NCBI RefSeq assembly: GCF_000406965.1
Contig: NZ_KE136357.1
Span: 240,244 to 304,243, forward strand
Origin: Enterococcus avium ATCC 14025
GTDB lineage: Bacteria; Bacillota; Bacilli; Lactobacillales; Enterococcaceae
DNA length: 64,000 bases
Direction of reading: 5' to 3'
Each line of letters begins with the position of its first letter. Positions within the stretch are counted from its first letter, which is position 1. Of this stretch, positions 53,616-62,620 are shown piece after piece. The notes under the pieces are model-generated. The model worked only from the letters and a program-made list of their open reading frames with translations, was not told where the DNA came from and did no database searches. Both the position numbers and the translations under genes were made by a program.

Positions 53616-53672
53616 AAGCTAGAACGAGTCTCTGCTTCCTAATGAAAGTAGAGACTCGTTCTAGCTTATTTT
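53616..53672. terminator. Strong terminator at the end of the YdcF-like gene
   Basis: AAGCTAGAACGAGTCTCT pairs perfectly with AGAGACTCGTTCTAGCTT, an 18-bp stem with A/T tracts on both sides. The minus-strand gene stops inside its right arm. Confidence 0.87.
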
Positions 53673-54400
53673 CTATCCACGTGAATTAAATACTTTTGAC
53701 ATCTTCGATAACTTGCTAAAACATTTTCGGGTACCTCGACATGAGGAATAAAATTCGTACCATTCGGACCGTAACCATGCTCATCATCATTTAATCGACG
53801 AATCTCACCAATGACTAGAGATAAGAAATAATCTGGCTTCCACCATGTGTCCATTAGCGGATTTTCGAAATGGGGGTAAGTATCAAAGTCTATCAGTTTT
53901 GGTTGCTCAAAGAAAAGCGGTTGAATCGCAGACAATTGTAGCTCCCATTCCTTACAAAAGGTAACATGGCTGCGCTTTTGTACCATAGGGTCTTGTACTA
54001 GCCAAAAGCTTTTCGGAGCATTCTGTTTAAATAGGTCACGAGAAAAGCGAGCATTTTCACCAGTATTTGTTGATTTCTTTTCTAATAGCAGCTCTAAATC
54101 ACGTGAACAATAATGTAAGAAAATTTCTTGAGTGATCTCTGCTTCAGACAGATGTCGCCATTCTGGACGAACAAATTCTGGATACATTTTTTTGCAATTT
54201 TCAATCAAGGGTGCGGTACCGTGACCGATCCCGCCTACAAAAACGACACGTTGAATTGCAAGTTCCTCTTCACAAAACTTCGCAGCGGAAACAATCAAAT
54301 GGGGCAAACTATTGCCGGCGATAATGAGAGTATCAGATTCAAAACGCGGATTATCTTGGATTGTTGTGAGAAAATTTACGAGTGTAGCAAAATCAGACAT
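53666..54400 (-). CDS. YdcF/DUF218-family protein
   Basis: A 244-aa soluble protein of the DUF218 type. ESDTLIIAGNSLPH near residue 21 and VVFVGGIGHGTAPLIE near 52 form the Rossmann-like core; EKKSTNTGENARFSRDLF near 107 is the family TxxN motif. Members bind nucleotides such as SAM (E. coli YdcF) or act in envelope polymer assembly, but this version has no membrane helix. The role is unknown. Confidence 0.78.
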   Translation of the reverse strand: MSDFATLVNFLTTIQDNPRFESDTLIIAGNSLPHLIVSAAKFCEEELAIQRVVFVGGIGHGTAPLIENCKKMYPEFVRPEWRHLSEAEITQEIFLHYCSRDLELLLEKKSTNTGENARFSRDLFKQNAPKSFWLVQDPMVQKRSHVTFCKEWELQLSAIQPLFFEQPKLIDFDTYPHFENPLMDTWWKPDYFLSLVIGEIRRLNDDEHGYGPNGTNFIPHVEVPENVLASYRRCQKYLIHVDRK

Positions 54401-54499
54401 GGTGTCCTCCTTAATATTTCGTTGAATAATAGCTTATATAATAGTAGCAAAAAATTAGACAGAAAAAAACTGTTGGTGAATTTTACCAACAGCGAATAG

Positions 54500-54760
54500 C
54501 TAAAATAGATAGCGGATGAAAAAGAAAATACATAAAGCAAACAGGATGACGGATAAGGTCAACCATGATTTTTGCTTGATCCAAAGAAATTTTCCGTAAC
54601 AAAATGACGCTGCAGCTCCTGTGACAAGACTGACTAGGTCCATTATTTCACGATCTTCGATAATACGGGCCATTAGTAAAATACTAAAAAGTATCATGCT
54701 AAATATCCCTGCCGTCGCTAGAGCTAAATCTGTACTCGTTTGTTTTCGATTTTTTTCCAT
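54500..54760 (-). CDS. Small membrane protein, 86 aa
   Basis: Three hydrophobic segments (about 14-31, 42-57 and 65-85) in an 86-aa protein with a Lys/Arg-rich N-terminus, behind a GGAGGG site. It lies 99 bp before the YdcF-like gene on the same strand. No family was recognised. Confidence 0.65.
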   Translation of the reverse strand: MEKNRKQTSTDLALATAGIFSMILFSILLMARIIEDREIMDLVSLVTGAAASFCYGKFLWIKQKSWLTLSVILFALCIFFFIRYLF

Positions 54761-55087
54761 CCGTTTCCCTCCAATCTATGGGGTTCATCTATCAAATTAA
54801 TTTATTCGTTATTTTCGAGTTGAAATCATAGTTTATATAAGCTTTTTTAGGTCTAAATAAAGTGTAACTGAGGCGAAATGATGAGTATTGTTCTTTTTAT
54901 TATAATTGAAGCCGATTACAATGTCACGTGTTTAAGAATTTACTATTTGATAAAAGAGCTGTTTTTTGATTTTATTGACGACGAATAAGTTTTTTGGTAT
55001 CAAATACTGTATAGTAGTGTATACTTGATGGGTGAAATAGAACTAGATATATTAATGGAGAGTTATTAATGAATGGGGTGTGAACGC
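54761..55087. other. Intergenic region before histidine phosphatase gene
   Basis: AT-rich, without a supportable gene. TATACT (55020-55025) and TATAGT (55010-55015) are candidate -10 elements for the + strand gene, but no well-spaced -35 is evident. Confidence 0.35.
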
Positions 55088-55702
55088 GTGACAACTTTTT
55101 ATTTTGTAAGACATGGGAAAACTGAAAACAATGCGGAAGGACTTTTTAACGGGGGAACCGTTGATTCGCCCTTGATTCCGTCTGGAGTAGAAGCGACAAA
55201 GCGAATGGGGAAGCATTTAAAAACTGTTCAGTTTGATGTGGCGTTGTCCTCTCCGCAAAAACGTGCACAGACAACAGCGAAGCTTATTCTTGAGGAAAAT
55301 CAAAATCCACCAGAGATGAAGATTATTGAGGATTTGCGAGAAATGCGTTTGGGAGATTGGGATGGCAAAAAGATTGATAAAATTACTGCTGCCTATCCTG
55401 AGGATTTGAAAAATTATCGCACCCGACCTGATTTGTTCGATGCGAAAAAATTTCATGCAGAATCTTATATTGATTTGATTGCGCGAAGTACAAGGGTAAT
55501 CGAAGATGCAAAAAATGCGTTGCCTGATGGAAATGTTTTAGTAGTAAGTCATGGGATTTTATTGATGGCTTTACTAAATACGTTAAAAGGGGTACCTTTA
55601 GCAAAAATCCGCGAAAGTGGAATCGTAGATAACTCCAGCTTGACCATTCTAAATTATACGAATAACAACGTTCTTTTTGAGTTGTGGGGCCAATCATTTT
55701 AA
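55088..55702 (+). CDS. Histidine phosphatase-family protein (phosphoglycerate mutase-like)
   Basis: A 204-aa protein. The phospho-His motif FVRHGKTENN near residue 6 and LSSPQKRAQTTA near 53 are diagnostic; the second catalytic His is in VVSHGILLMAL. The GTG at 55088 with GGGGTG six bases upstream is preferred; an ATG 15 bases earlier is possible. Members hydrolyse small phosphate esters; the length and LF(N/Q)GG region fit the broad-specificity phosphatases and not glycolytic mutase. Confidence 0.85.
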   Translation: MTTFYFVRHGKTENNAEGLFNGGTVDSPLIPSGVEATKRMGKHLKTVQFDVALSSPQKRAQTTAKLILEENQNPPEMKIIEDLREMRLGDWDGKKIDKITAAYPEDLKNYRTRPDLFDAKKFHAESYIDLIARSTRVIEDAKNALPDGNVLVVSHGILLMALLNTLKGVPLAKIRESGIVDNSSLTILNYTNNNVLFELWGQSF

Positions 55703-56205
55703 ATGAACAAATAATGAATAAGTAGCTTAGCAAAATCATTTCTAGCTTGCTATATACATTTTTTCAATATTTTGTTTATATGGAATATTTTCTGAGTAGA
55801 ATTTGTTAATTGTTGATAGATGTGTTCGTTAAAAGTCTAAATGATAAAAACAGTTATTTGTGGCTTTTTTAATTGACATAAAATATGAGAAAATAACAGG
55901 GGTTTTTCAGGGATTTTCGAGATAAAACACTTAGTTTTTACTTATAAGTGATCACGTTAAGTATATTTTAGTAAAAAAATAGTTTGGACTCTCTCGTATT
56001 GAAGTATGAACATTAAAAATAACTTTTAAAAAACTCTTTAGCGTTCTATGCTAGAGTGTTTTTTTAATTTCAGTAGGAGTCATTCTTTTGTGGGTAAAAA
56101 AATGTTCTGTTAAACCTCGAGGAATTAAAAATATCAGAAAGAAAACCAAAAATCCCTTCGAAATTTTATTCGAAAGGATTCTCATTTAATTTTAATGTAT
56201 AGAGT
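55703..56205. other. Intergenic region with two terminators
   Basis: No gene is supported in this AT-rich stretch. ACTCTTTAGC pairs with GCTAGAGT at 56033-56057, followed by a seven-T tract, a + strand terminator about 330 bases after the phosphatase. AATCCCTTCGAA pairs with TTCGAAAGGATT at 56151-56180, and its minus-strand T tract serves the gene ending at 56206. Confidence 0.6.
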
Positions 56206-56700
56206 TTAATTAGTTAATAGGTCTTTTCGTTTTAGACGATAAGTCAACTCGATCATCGTTTCCTGGTCTTCCAACGGAACAGAAGCATCGGTCAAAAAGT
56301 ACTCATAACTACGGAAGGTAAAGATGCCGTTTTCCTGCTTAATCGCTTCGATCAATTCTTTATAGGAATCTGTCAGATCGTCGTAGTCTCCCACATACAA
56401 TGTACGAACGGCCTGATAGCTAGGTAATTCGTAGCTTTGAAATTTTTCAGTAGAGGGAATTTCCTTATTTATTGGAAAGCCGATTTCTACATCTAGCAGT
56501 TCGTCCTTCGGCTGTCCATCACTGTCGAGATTCAAATAGGAGATAAACGGTGTGCCTACCAGTTCGGCCCCATTTTTTTTGATGTATTCTAATAAATCTA
56601 CAAAAGAAGTTCCGATGTAATTTGGCAAGTGCTCATGCGAAATGTGTGTAGACATCGAAACGATTGTTTTTGCTGGTTTGGTAATCTTCTCAATTTGCAT
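56206..56700 (-). CDS. GyrI-like effector-binding domain protein
   Basis: A 164-aa protein with the GyrI-like/AraC effector-binding fold, starting at the ATG behind GGGGGA. The EIGFPINKEIPSTEKFQSYELPS stretch, split by a loop, is the typical strand pair, and a conserved Glu follows in YEYFLTD. Stand-alone forms bind hydrophobic or cationic small molecules and may hydrolyse or sequester toxins. Its target is unknown. Confidence 0.78.
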   Translation of the reverse strand: MQIEKITKPAKTIVSMSTHISHEHLPNYIGTSFVDLLEYIKKNGAELVGTPFISYLNLDSDGQPKDELLDVEIGFPINKEIPSTEKFQSYELPSYQAVRTLYVGDYDDLTDSYKELIEAIKQENGIFTFRSYEYFLTDASVPLEDQETMIELTYRLKRKDLLTN

Positions 56701-56776
56701 TTTTATCCCCCGTTTCATAACACTTACGATGATTGTAACAAGGATTGAAATCGAATACAAATGGGAACTATCTATT

Positions 56777-57733
56777 TTACGCTTCAAAACCCAAAACTTG
56801 TCCGTGTTGATTTAAATAATTAAAGAAAATAGGGAACAGGTCTACATCCGCCTTTTCTAACCGTTCTTTAGAAGCAAGACGTTGCCAGGTTTTCTTTGAA
56901 ATATCTTTTTCCAATCTTTTTTTCGCTTGTTGAAAGGTCGGTTTACGGTGATAGACCACTCGATTCAACAACTCTCCTTTAGCGTAGAGATAACAATAAT
57001 AGACGCCATCTTCTTGTAGTATCCCAACAAACGTCTGATTTTGCATAATCTGGATCAGCTGCTTATTACGTCGCAAAAAGCGTTGTACAGTTAGATAATA
57101 ATTCCACCATTGAGCAGAGGCTTCATAATCCTGTCGTTCACTCGCCGCTTGTACTCGCTGATCAATGCGGGTCAGTAAAGCAGTAGATTGACCTAAAAGA
57201 GTCTGTTTGATCTCCTGAATACGCAATTCAAATTCCGCCTCTGGTGTCATATCATCGTAGTTTTTAACGATTCCCGCTACGTATTTTAATGGGCCATCTA
57301 AACGATAGGTACTATTAATAATTTGCTTCAATTCTTGGATTTTGCTTTGTTTAAAAAAAGGACCGATGACTAAGCCATCTTCAGACCATTCACTTAAGAC
57401 TTTCAGATACGGAGCTTTATCAATAAATTGAAAGTAGCCGTAACCTTCATAGTAATTCATCATTCGATTATAACGAGGGCGAATTTGATGAATTAAATGG
57501 CATTCTAATAAGAGAGCATCAAATTCTGTATCGACCGTTTTGTAATCAAAATCATCGATCCAACGAATCATTTCTAAAACTTTTCGTGAGTGCTGCCTAT
57601 TTTGAATAAAGTAAGAATTGACTCGTTGTTTCAAATTTTTTGCTTTTCCCACATAGATAATATCTCCGTGCGTGTTTTTCATCTTATAAATTCCAGGTGA
57701 TTTTGGTAAATTCTTAATTTTCTCTTTTAGCAT
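56777..57733 (-). CDS. GIY-YIG nuclease, UvrC/Cho-like
   Basis: A 318-aa protein. The N-terminal GIY-YIG domain (about 10-95) shows SPGIYKMKNTHGDIIYVGKAKNLKQR and the metal-binding Glu in LLLECHLI. The middle includes a UvrBC-like helical region (about 165-210). The C-terminal endonuclease and helix-hairpin-helix domains of full UvrC (about 600 aa) are absent. This is the Cho-type architecture, which makes 3' incisions in nucleotide excision repair. Confidence 0.85.
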   Translation of the reverse strand: MLKEKIKNLPKSPGIYKMKNTHGDIIYVGKAKNLKQRVNSYFIQNRQHSRKVLEMIRWIDDFDYKTVDTEFDALLLECHLIHQIRPRYNRMMNYYEGYGYFQFIDKAPYLKVLSEWSEDGLVIGPFFKQSKIQELKQIINSTYRLDGPLKYVAGIVKNYDDMTPEAEFELRIQEIKQTLLGQSTALLTRIDQRVQAASERQDYEASAQWWNYYLTVQRFLRRNKQLIQIMQNQTFVGILQEDGVYYCYLYAKGELLNRVVYHRKPTFQQAKKRLEKDISKKTWQRLASKERLEKADVDLFPIFFNYLNQHGQVLGFEA

Positions 57734-57977
57734 CGTTTCACTCCGTTTGTTCGATTTGACAAAAAGACTTTTAATAAATCGTTTAAAAGACTATTCCAGA
57801 ATCAATTTTTTAAGAAATTTGAAAATAATTGAAAAGTAGGCGTTTTTGGTCTATTCTCTGAAAAAATAATCTAAAATATCAAAAAATGCAGTTGTTAAAC
57901 AATGACCATCCATTTCTATTGTGTTATAATTAATTACGTTAAGAAAGCAATGAGAGAGAGAAATGGAGAGATGTTAA

Positions 57978-59567
57978 ATGTCAAATAAGGTTTTGACCAG
58001 ACGTGAATTGCGTCAACAAAAGCGACAGAAGACCATCAATTACCGTAACATTAAAAAAGGTTCTGCTGTAGTAGGTACGGCACTAGTAGCGGTTTCAGTA
58101 GCGGCACCACTACTAAACACTAACGAAGTAGAAGCTGTTGAAGGAAAAACAACCGCCACCACGTCAAATGTTGATAAGAAGGCTTTCATTAATGAGATTT
58201 CAAATGAAATCAAACCGTTAGCCGAAAAACATGACCTGTATGCTTCAATTATGATCGCTCAAGCCATCGTTGAAAGTGATTGGGGACAAAATGAATTTGC
58301 GAAAGCCCCTTATTACAATCTCTTTGGTTTAGAAGGTCAATACAAAGGTCAATCTGCAATGTTGGATAAAACGAACCAAGAAACTGGTGCTACTGAAAAG
58401 AAAGAAATGAAGCACTACGGTTCTTATAAAGAAGCAATCCAAGATTATATTGAGATCATTAAGACAACTTCACGCGATGGCAACGAAAATTATTTCAGCG
58501 GCACATGGCGCAGTAACGCTAAAGATTATCAAACAGCTGCTGAAGCACTAAAGGGACGTTTTAATGACGATGAAAGTTATGTTCAAAAATTGGTTTCAGT
58601 GATTCAAGAAAATGATTTAACTAGCTATGACGCAACTGAACCAGTGACACCGCCAGTAGCACAGCCTGCTATGGAAACTCCGGCACAACCACAAGAGTAT
58701 ACAGTTCAAACTGGTGACACGATTAATTCTATCACGGATCAATTCGGAATTGGTGTTGATGAGTTTACTGAATGGAACAAGATTGATAATAACATCATTT
58801 ATGAAGGACAAAGAGTGGTCGTTGGCAATGGAACAGCAAGTGAAGAAACAGCTCCGGTTGTTTCAACTACTCCTGTAGAAACAGCAACACCAGTCGAAAA
58901 CACCACTCCAGTAGTTAATGAACCGATTATTGATAATACACCGGTACTAGAAAATACACAAGTACAAGAGGAAACAAATAAAGTACCAGAAGCATCAGTT
59001 GTAACACCAGATGCAGTACAGCCAACGCCAGAAACGCCAGTTCAAGAAGAACAAGCACCGGCTGAAGTACAAACACCAGAGCAACAACCTGAACAAACGC
59101 AACCTGAACAAGTACAGCCAGAACAAACAACACCTGAACAACAACCAGCACCAGAAACACCGGCAACTTCAGGTGAGCAGCAACAAACAGCTCCAGAACA
59201 AACAACTGATTCTCGGGGTCAGCAAATTGTTAATGAAGCGGAAAAATATATTGGCACACCTTACGTATGGGGTGGAAAAGATACTAGCGGCTTTGACTGC
59301 TCAGGTCTTACTCAATATGTTTATAAGCAAGTAACGGGGAAAGATATCGGTGTTTGGACTGTGGCACAAGAATCATCAGGCACAACAATTGATGTTAGCC
59401 AAGCACAACAAGGTGACCTATTATTCTGGGGTGACCAAGGATCAAGTTATCATGTGGCAATCTCAGCAGGAGGCGATCAGTACATTCATGCTCCTCAACC
59501 AGGTGAAAACGTGAAGTATGGTTCGACTCAATATTACGCACCAGATTTCGGAGTTCGCGTATACTAA
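57978..59567 (+). CDS. Modular peptidoglycan hydrolase: glucosaminidase-LysM-NlpC/P60
   Basis: A 529-aa secreted wall enzyme. A long signal peptide (about 1-54) leads to a glucosaminidase domain (about 68-213; probable catalytic Glu99 in AIVESDWG), one LysM domain (239-283), a Pro/Glu/Gln/Thr-rich linker (about 285-410) and an NlpC/P60 peptidase domain (412-529; Cys441 in FDCSG, His492, His504). It should cut both the glycan and the peptide stem. The fused combination resembles the SagA-related hydrolases of enterococci, but with a glucosaminidase in place of the coiled coil. Confidence 0.9.
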   Translation: MSNKVLTRRELRQQKRQKTINYRNIKKGSAVVGTALVAVSVAAPLLNTNEVEAVEGKTTATTSNVDKKAFINEISNEIKPLAEKHDLYASIMIAQAIVESDWGQNEFAKAPYYNLFGLEGQYKGQSAMLDKTNQETGATEKKEMKHYGSYKEAIQDYIEIIKTTSRDGNENYFSGTWRSNAKDYQTAAEALKGRFNDDESYVQKLVSVIQENDLTSYDATEPVTPPVAQPAMETPAQPQEYTVQTGDTINSITDQFGIGVDEFTEWNKIDNNIIYEGQRVVVGNGTASEETAPVVSTTPVETATPVENTTPVVNEPIIDNTPVLENTQVQEETNKVPEASVVTPDAVQPTPETPVQEEQAPAEVQTPEQQPEQTQPEQVQPEQTTPEQQPAPETPATSGEQQQTAPEQTTDSRGQQIVNEAEKYIGTPYVWGGKDTSGFDCSGLTQYVYKQVTGKDIGVWTVAQESSGTTIDVSQAQQGDLLFWGDQGSSYHVAISAGGDQYIHAPQPGENVKYGSTQYYAPDFGVRVY

Positions 59568-59582
59568 AATTAACTTAAAAAT

Positions 59583-59629
59583 AATATCCAAGCAGGCTTA
59601 ATTCACATTAATCTGCTTGGATATTTTTT
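59583..59629 (+). terminator. Intrinsic terminator after wall hydrolase gene
   Basis: AATATCCAAGCAG pairs with CTGCTTGGATATT, followed by TTTT. Confidence 0.88.
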
Positions 59630-59697
59630 GATTGATTAATAGAAATAATATCCGCTAAATTAAGTGACGACATTTTTGAAAATGATAGGAGAGTAAC

Positions 59698-60225
59698 TTG
59701 CGAGAAAAACTATTGAAAACAGAGCGTCTTTACTTTTCGTTTTGGTCAGAAATCGACATAGCTTTAGCAGAACAATTATGGGAGAACAAAAAGGTAACGC
59801 ATTTTATTGCTAAGAACGGCTGCCTTTCAAAAGATCAGGTGATTCAACGATTATCTTTAGAAATTCAGAGTCAAGAGGAGTTTGGTTTTCAGTATTGGCC
59901 GCTCTTTTTTAAGCAAAACGATAAGTTTGTTGGTTGTTGTGGGTTGCATCATTACGATTTAGAAAACCGAATTTCCGAACTTGGCTTTCATTTAGTTCCT
60001 GAAGCATGGGGAAAAGGCTTGGCTGCTGAAGCTGCTAGAGCAGTAATTTCTTATGCGGAGGCTCAAACAGATTTGAAGGCATTATTTGCGGGACATCATC
60101 CGGAGAATCATGCCTCTAAGAAGTTATTGCAAAAATTAGGGTTCGAATTTCAAAGGAAGGAATATTATGAACCAACTGGATTGGAGCATCCATCATATTT
60201 GTTGAAATTAACTTTGAAGGAATAG
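59698..60225 (+). CDS. GNAT-family N-acetyltransferase (RimJ-like)
   Basis: A 175-aa acetyltransferase with a TTG start four bases after AGGAGAG. The acetyl-CoA loop LVPEAWGKGLAAEAARAVISYA near residue 100 and HPENHASKKLLQKLGF near 138 are typical of the RimJ/RimL branch that modifies protein N-termini or small amines. It stands alone between two terminators. Confidence 0.83.
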   Translation: MREKLLKTERLYFSFWSEIDIALAEQLWENKKVTHFIAKNGCLSKDQVIQRLSLEIQSQEEFGFQYWPLFFKQNDKFVGCCGLHHYDLENRISELGFHLVPEAWGKGLAAEAARAVISYAEAQTDLKALFAGHHPENHASKKLLQKLGFEFQRKEYYEPTGLEHPSYLLKLTLKE

Positions 60226-60260
60226 CTGATGAGATCTAGGAATCTTGTCAGCTTTTTTTT
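60224..60260 (+). terminator. Terminator overlapping the acetyltransferase stop
   Basis: AGCTGATGAGAT pairs with ATCTTGTCAGCT with two wobble pairs, then eight T residues. Confidence 0.82.
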
Positions 60261-60299
60261 GCTTCCCCTTATTGAAAATGGTTCGAATGTAGTAAAAAA

Positions 60300-60463
60300 A
60301 TGATTATGTTTTCTTTTGGGATATCCCTCGATCTGGAAATCTTTAAGTACGTGGCTAGTTTGGTCAAATAATTTATCAAAATGTTGGATCGACAATATTT
60401 GGCTGATGAAATAGAGTTAGAAGAACCGGAAGCATCGGTTGGCATAGAAAAAAATCTGTAAGT
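60300..60463 (+). pseudogene. Possible decayed gene fragment
   Basis: One frame gives protein-like sequence (FSFGISLDLEIFKYVASLVK, a stop, then FIKMLDRQYLADEIELEEPE) that ends in a stop at 60463. A hydrophobic stretch followed by an acidic tail resembles the C-terminus of a membrane protein broken by an in-frame TAA at 60369. There is no ribosome site. It may be the remnant of a gene once lying before the TetR unit; I cannot name the family. The rest of 60226-60628 holds terminators and the TetR promoter. Confidence 0.3.
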
Positions 60464-60500
60464 GTAAAGCATAATACTTTAGTTTGCTTCTAATTAAAAT

Positions 60501-60531
60501 GGTTGGTCATTTAGTTGACTGACCTTTTTTT
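60501..60531 (+). terminator. Terminator upstream of the TetR operon
   Basis: GGTTGGTCA pairs with TGACTGACC (two wobble pairs), then seven T residues. It insulates the TetR promoter and hints that a gene once lay before it. Confidence 0.72.
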
Positions 60532-60540
60532 GATTTTCTA

Positions 60541-60606
60541 TTGACTGGACTAAATAGGCGTGCTATAGTTTAATCAAGGATTAATCATGATTAAACCATG
60601 GTTAAT
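60541..60606 (+). promoter_or_regulatory. Promoter and operator of the TetR operon
   Basis: TTGACT (60541-60546), a 17-base spacer with extended TGC, and TATAGT (60564-60569) form the promoter. Directly after it, three overlapping palindromes share half-sites: TTAATC-AAG-GATTAA, TTAATCATGATTAA (60581-60594 region) and TTAA-ACCATGG-TTAA. Autorepression by the TetR protein at 60629 is likely. Confidence 0.72.
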
Positions 60607-60628
60607 GAATCGTCAGGAGGTATAAAAA

Positions 60629-61195
60629 ATGGAACAATCAGATGCACAGAAAAAGATCTTAGATACTGTTGTTACAGCGATGCAGGAAAATCAAAATATT
60701 GAAAAATTGACGAACCGTCAAATCGCAGAAAGAGCTGGAGTGAATAGTGCATTAATCAATTACTATTTCAAGTCAAAGGAAAATCTTTTACTGGAAGCAG
60801 TCAATATCTGTATGGGGAATCTATTTGAAGATATTATCCAAAGAACTTCTACAGAAGCAGATCCGTTACGTCGACTGAAGGAAATGATCCAAGGAATCGT
60901 CAGCTTAGGCTACCAACATTATCCCTTAGTCAAAATTTCTATTCTGAATGAAATGAATGATGGCGGAATTGGCACAAACAAAATGATTCAGCCAATTTTG
61001 AAGGAGATTTTTCAAGCAGAAAAATCAGAATACGAGCTTAAACTTATTGCGGCTCAGCTGCTACTGCCATTGCAGGTGATATTTTTAAACGCAGACAGCT
61101 ATCAAAACTATTTGCAGAAGGATTTAAAATCAGTCGAAGAAGAGCAGGAAATGTTGGTGGAGACGATTTTCAAAAATTTATCACTAGTCCAGTAA
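60629..61195 (+). CDS. TetR-family transcriptional regulator
   Basis: A 188-aa repressor. The N-terminal helix-turn-helix (about 12-60) contains KLTNRQIAERAGVNSALINYYFKSKENLL, a clear TetR signature; the remaining helices form the ligand and dimer domain. An AGGAGG site precedes the ATG. It heads an operon with a flavodoxin and a DUF975 membrane protein. Confidence 0.9.
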   Translation: MEQSDAQKKILDTVVTAMQENQNIEKLTNRQIAERAGVNSALINYYFKSKENLLLEAVNICMGNLFEDIIQRTSTEADPLRRLKEMIQGIVSLGYQHYPLVKISILNEMNDGGIGTNKMIQPILKEIFQAEKSEYELKLIAAQLLLPLQVIFLNADSYQNYLQKDLKSVEEEQEMLVETIFKNLSLVQ

Positions 61196-61216
61196 TTTGA
61201 GAAAGGGTGTAACAAA

Positions 61217-61642
61217 ATGAAGAAGGTTGCAGTTGTTTATAGTTCCAAATCAGGTACGACAAAAATTTGTGCAGAGTACATCGCTGCACAGATCGTTGGT
61301 AGTCAGTTAATCAATTTAAACGAGGTAATACCGGATATTTCAGCATATGATGCGGTGCTAATCGGGTCAGGCATTCGCATGGCGAAAATGTATAAACCGG
61401 TCAAGAAATTTCTAGCAAAGAATTCACAGCTATTAAATTCTAAAAAAACGATTCTGTTCCTCAGCAACTTTTATCCGGAAACGATCGATAAAACACTTGA
61501 AAAGAATCTCCCTAAAAATCTCGTAGATCAACTAGATGTAGTAGAGTGCGGAGGGTTGGCACCGTTCACTAAAGTAACAGATTGTGCGTGGCTAAAATCT
61601 GAGGAGATCGATGCGTCACTGGCAAAGCATGGATTGATTTAA
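61217..61642 (+). CDS. Flavodoxin-like protein
   Basis: A 141-aa FMN-binding protein. VVYSSKSGTTKICAEYIA near residue 5 is the phosphate-binding loop of flavodoxins, and DAVLIGSGIRMAKMYKPVKKFL near 49 matches the flavodoxin/protoporphyrinogen oxidase (HemG-like) branch. It follows TetR by 21 bp. It probably acts as an electron carrier or a small quinone/protoporphyrinogen-type oxidoreductase. Confidence 0.83.
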   Translation: MKKVAVVYSSKSGTTKICAEYIAAQIVGSQLINLNEVIPDISAYDAVLIGSGIRMAKMYKPVKKFLAKNSQLLNSKKTILFLSNFYPETIDKTLEKNLPKNLVDQLDVVECGGLAPFTKVTDCAWLKSEEIDASLAKHGLI

Positions 61643-61662
61643 AAATGAAAGGGTGAATTAAG

Positions 61663-62268
61663 ATGTTTTATCGAGCAGAATATAAACTGGTCGCCAAAGA
61701 ACGTTTGCAGGGTAGTTGGAAATATATGGCTGGAATCTATGGGATCATCTTTGGATTGATTCTATTTTATGGACTATTCAGTCATGTTCCGATTTTAGGG
61801 ATCAGTCTCAGTGTAGTTTGCGGAAGTTGTTTATTATTTAGCAGTATCCGGATGAATCGAAAACTGCACCATGATGAGAAAGTGCAGCTTGCTGATTTAC
61901 TCAGTGGATTTAGTCATTGTTTTAAATGTGTCGGGTTGTCTTTATGGATTGGAATTTGGGTCACTTTATGGTCTTGCTTATTGGTTATTCCTGGGATCGT
62001 TAAATTATACAGCTATAGCATGGCCGTCTATTTTTTAGAAGAAAATCCGAGGATCAGCATTCGAGAAGCATTAAATAGAAGTAAAAAACTCACCAATGGA
62101 AGAAAGTCTCATCTATTCGTTTTACAGTTGTCTTGGTTAGGTTGGATCACACTGTCGATTTTGACCTTTGGTCTCTCTTTACTGTGGTTGATGCCATACA
62201 TGGGTGTGACAGAGTACGCGGCGTTTGCAGATATGCAGAGTCAAGAATCTCATGTTTTTGAAGGATAG
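61663..62268 (+). CDS. DUF975-family membrane protein
   Basis: A 201-aa protein with about four to five transmembrane helices. The ISIREALNRSKKLTNGRKSHLFVLQLSW segment near residue 128 and WLMPYMGVTEYAAFADM near the C-terminus are typical of DUF975. The family is uncharacterised. It lies 20 bp after the flavodoxin gene and is part of the TetR-controlled unit. Confidence 0.83.
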   Translation: MFYRAEYKLVAKERLQGSWKYMAGIYGIIFGLILFYGLFSHVPILGISLSVVCGSCLLFSSIRMNRKLHHDEKVQLADLLSGFSHCFKCVGLSLWIGIWVTLWSCLLVIPGIVKLYSYSMAVYFLEENPRISIREALNRSKKLTNGRKSHLFVLQLSWLGWITLSILTFGLSLLWLMPYMGVTEYAAFADMQSQESHVFEG

Positions 62269-62620
62269 TTTCTCTGCTTTCCAAAAGAATAGTCACTAAT
62301 TAATTCCATAAATAGAATATTCGCTGACCGAGAAAAGTCAATCCTATATGTCGATTTTTCAGCATATTTGTGAATGGTTGGGAGCCTTTCACAAGGTCGA
62401 TAATGATAAAACACTAGTGAGCTTCTCATCGATTGGAAGAAGTTCGCTAGCGTTTTAGTTTGTCATAAAGCGACAGAGTAAATTTTGATTTTTGGGTCTT
62501 TCAACCATAAGGGATAATTCAAAAGCCTATTGAGTCGATTCGATAGCAGAAAATGAATTTATTTTTCTGATCTAGTCTTTATCGCAAATTATCTTTTTTG
62601 TTCAGCCTTATTCACTTATT
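62269..62620. other. Intergenic region with long imperfect hairpin
   Basis: No gene is supported. AAAACACTAGTGAGCTTCT pairs with AGAAGTTCGCTAGCGTTTT (62408-62456) with a few mismatches and T residues after it. It is probably the terminator for the TetR-flavodoxin-DUF975 operon, bidirectional toward the kinase gene. Confidence 0.5.

Noticed and set aside
58927-59334. Open frames on both strands in the wall-hydrolase linker
   Set aside because: They are by-products of the repetitive PEQT codons of the real gene.
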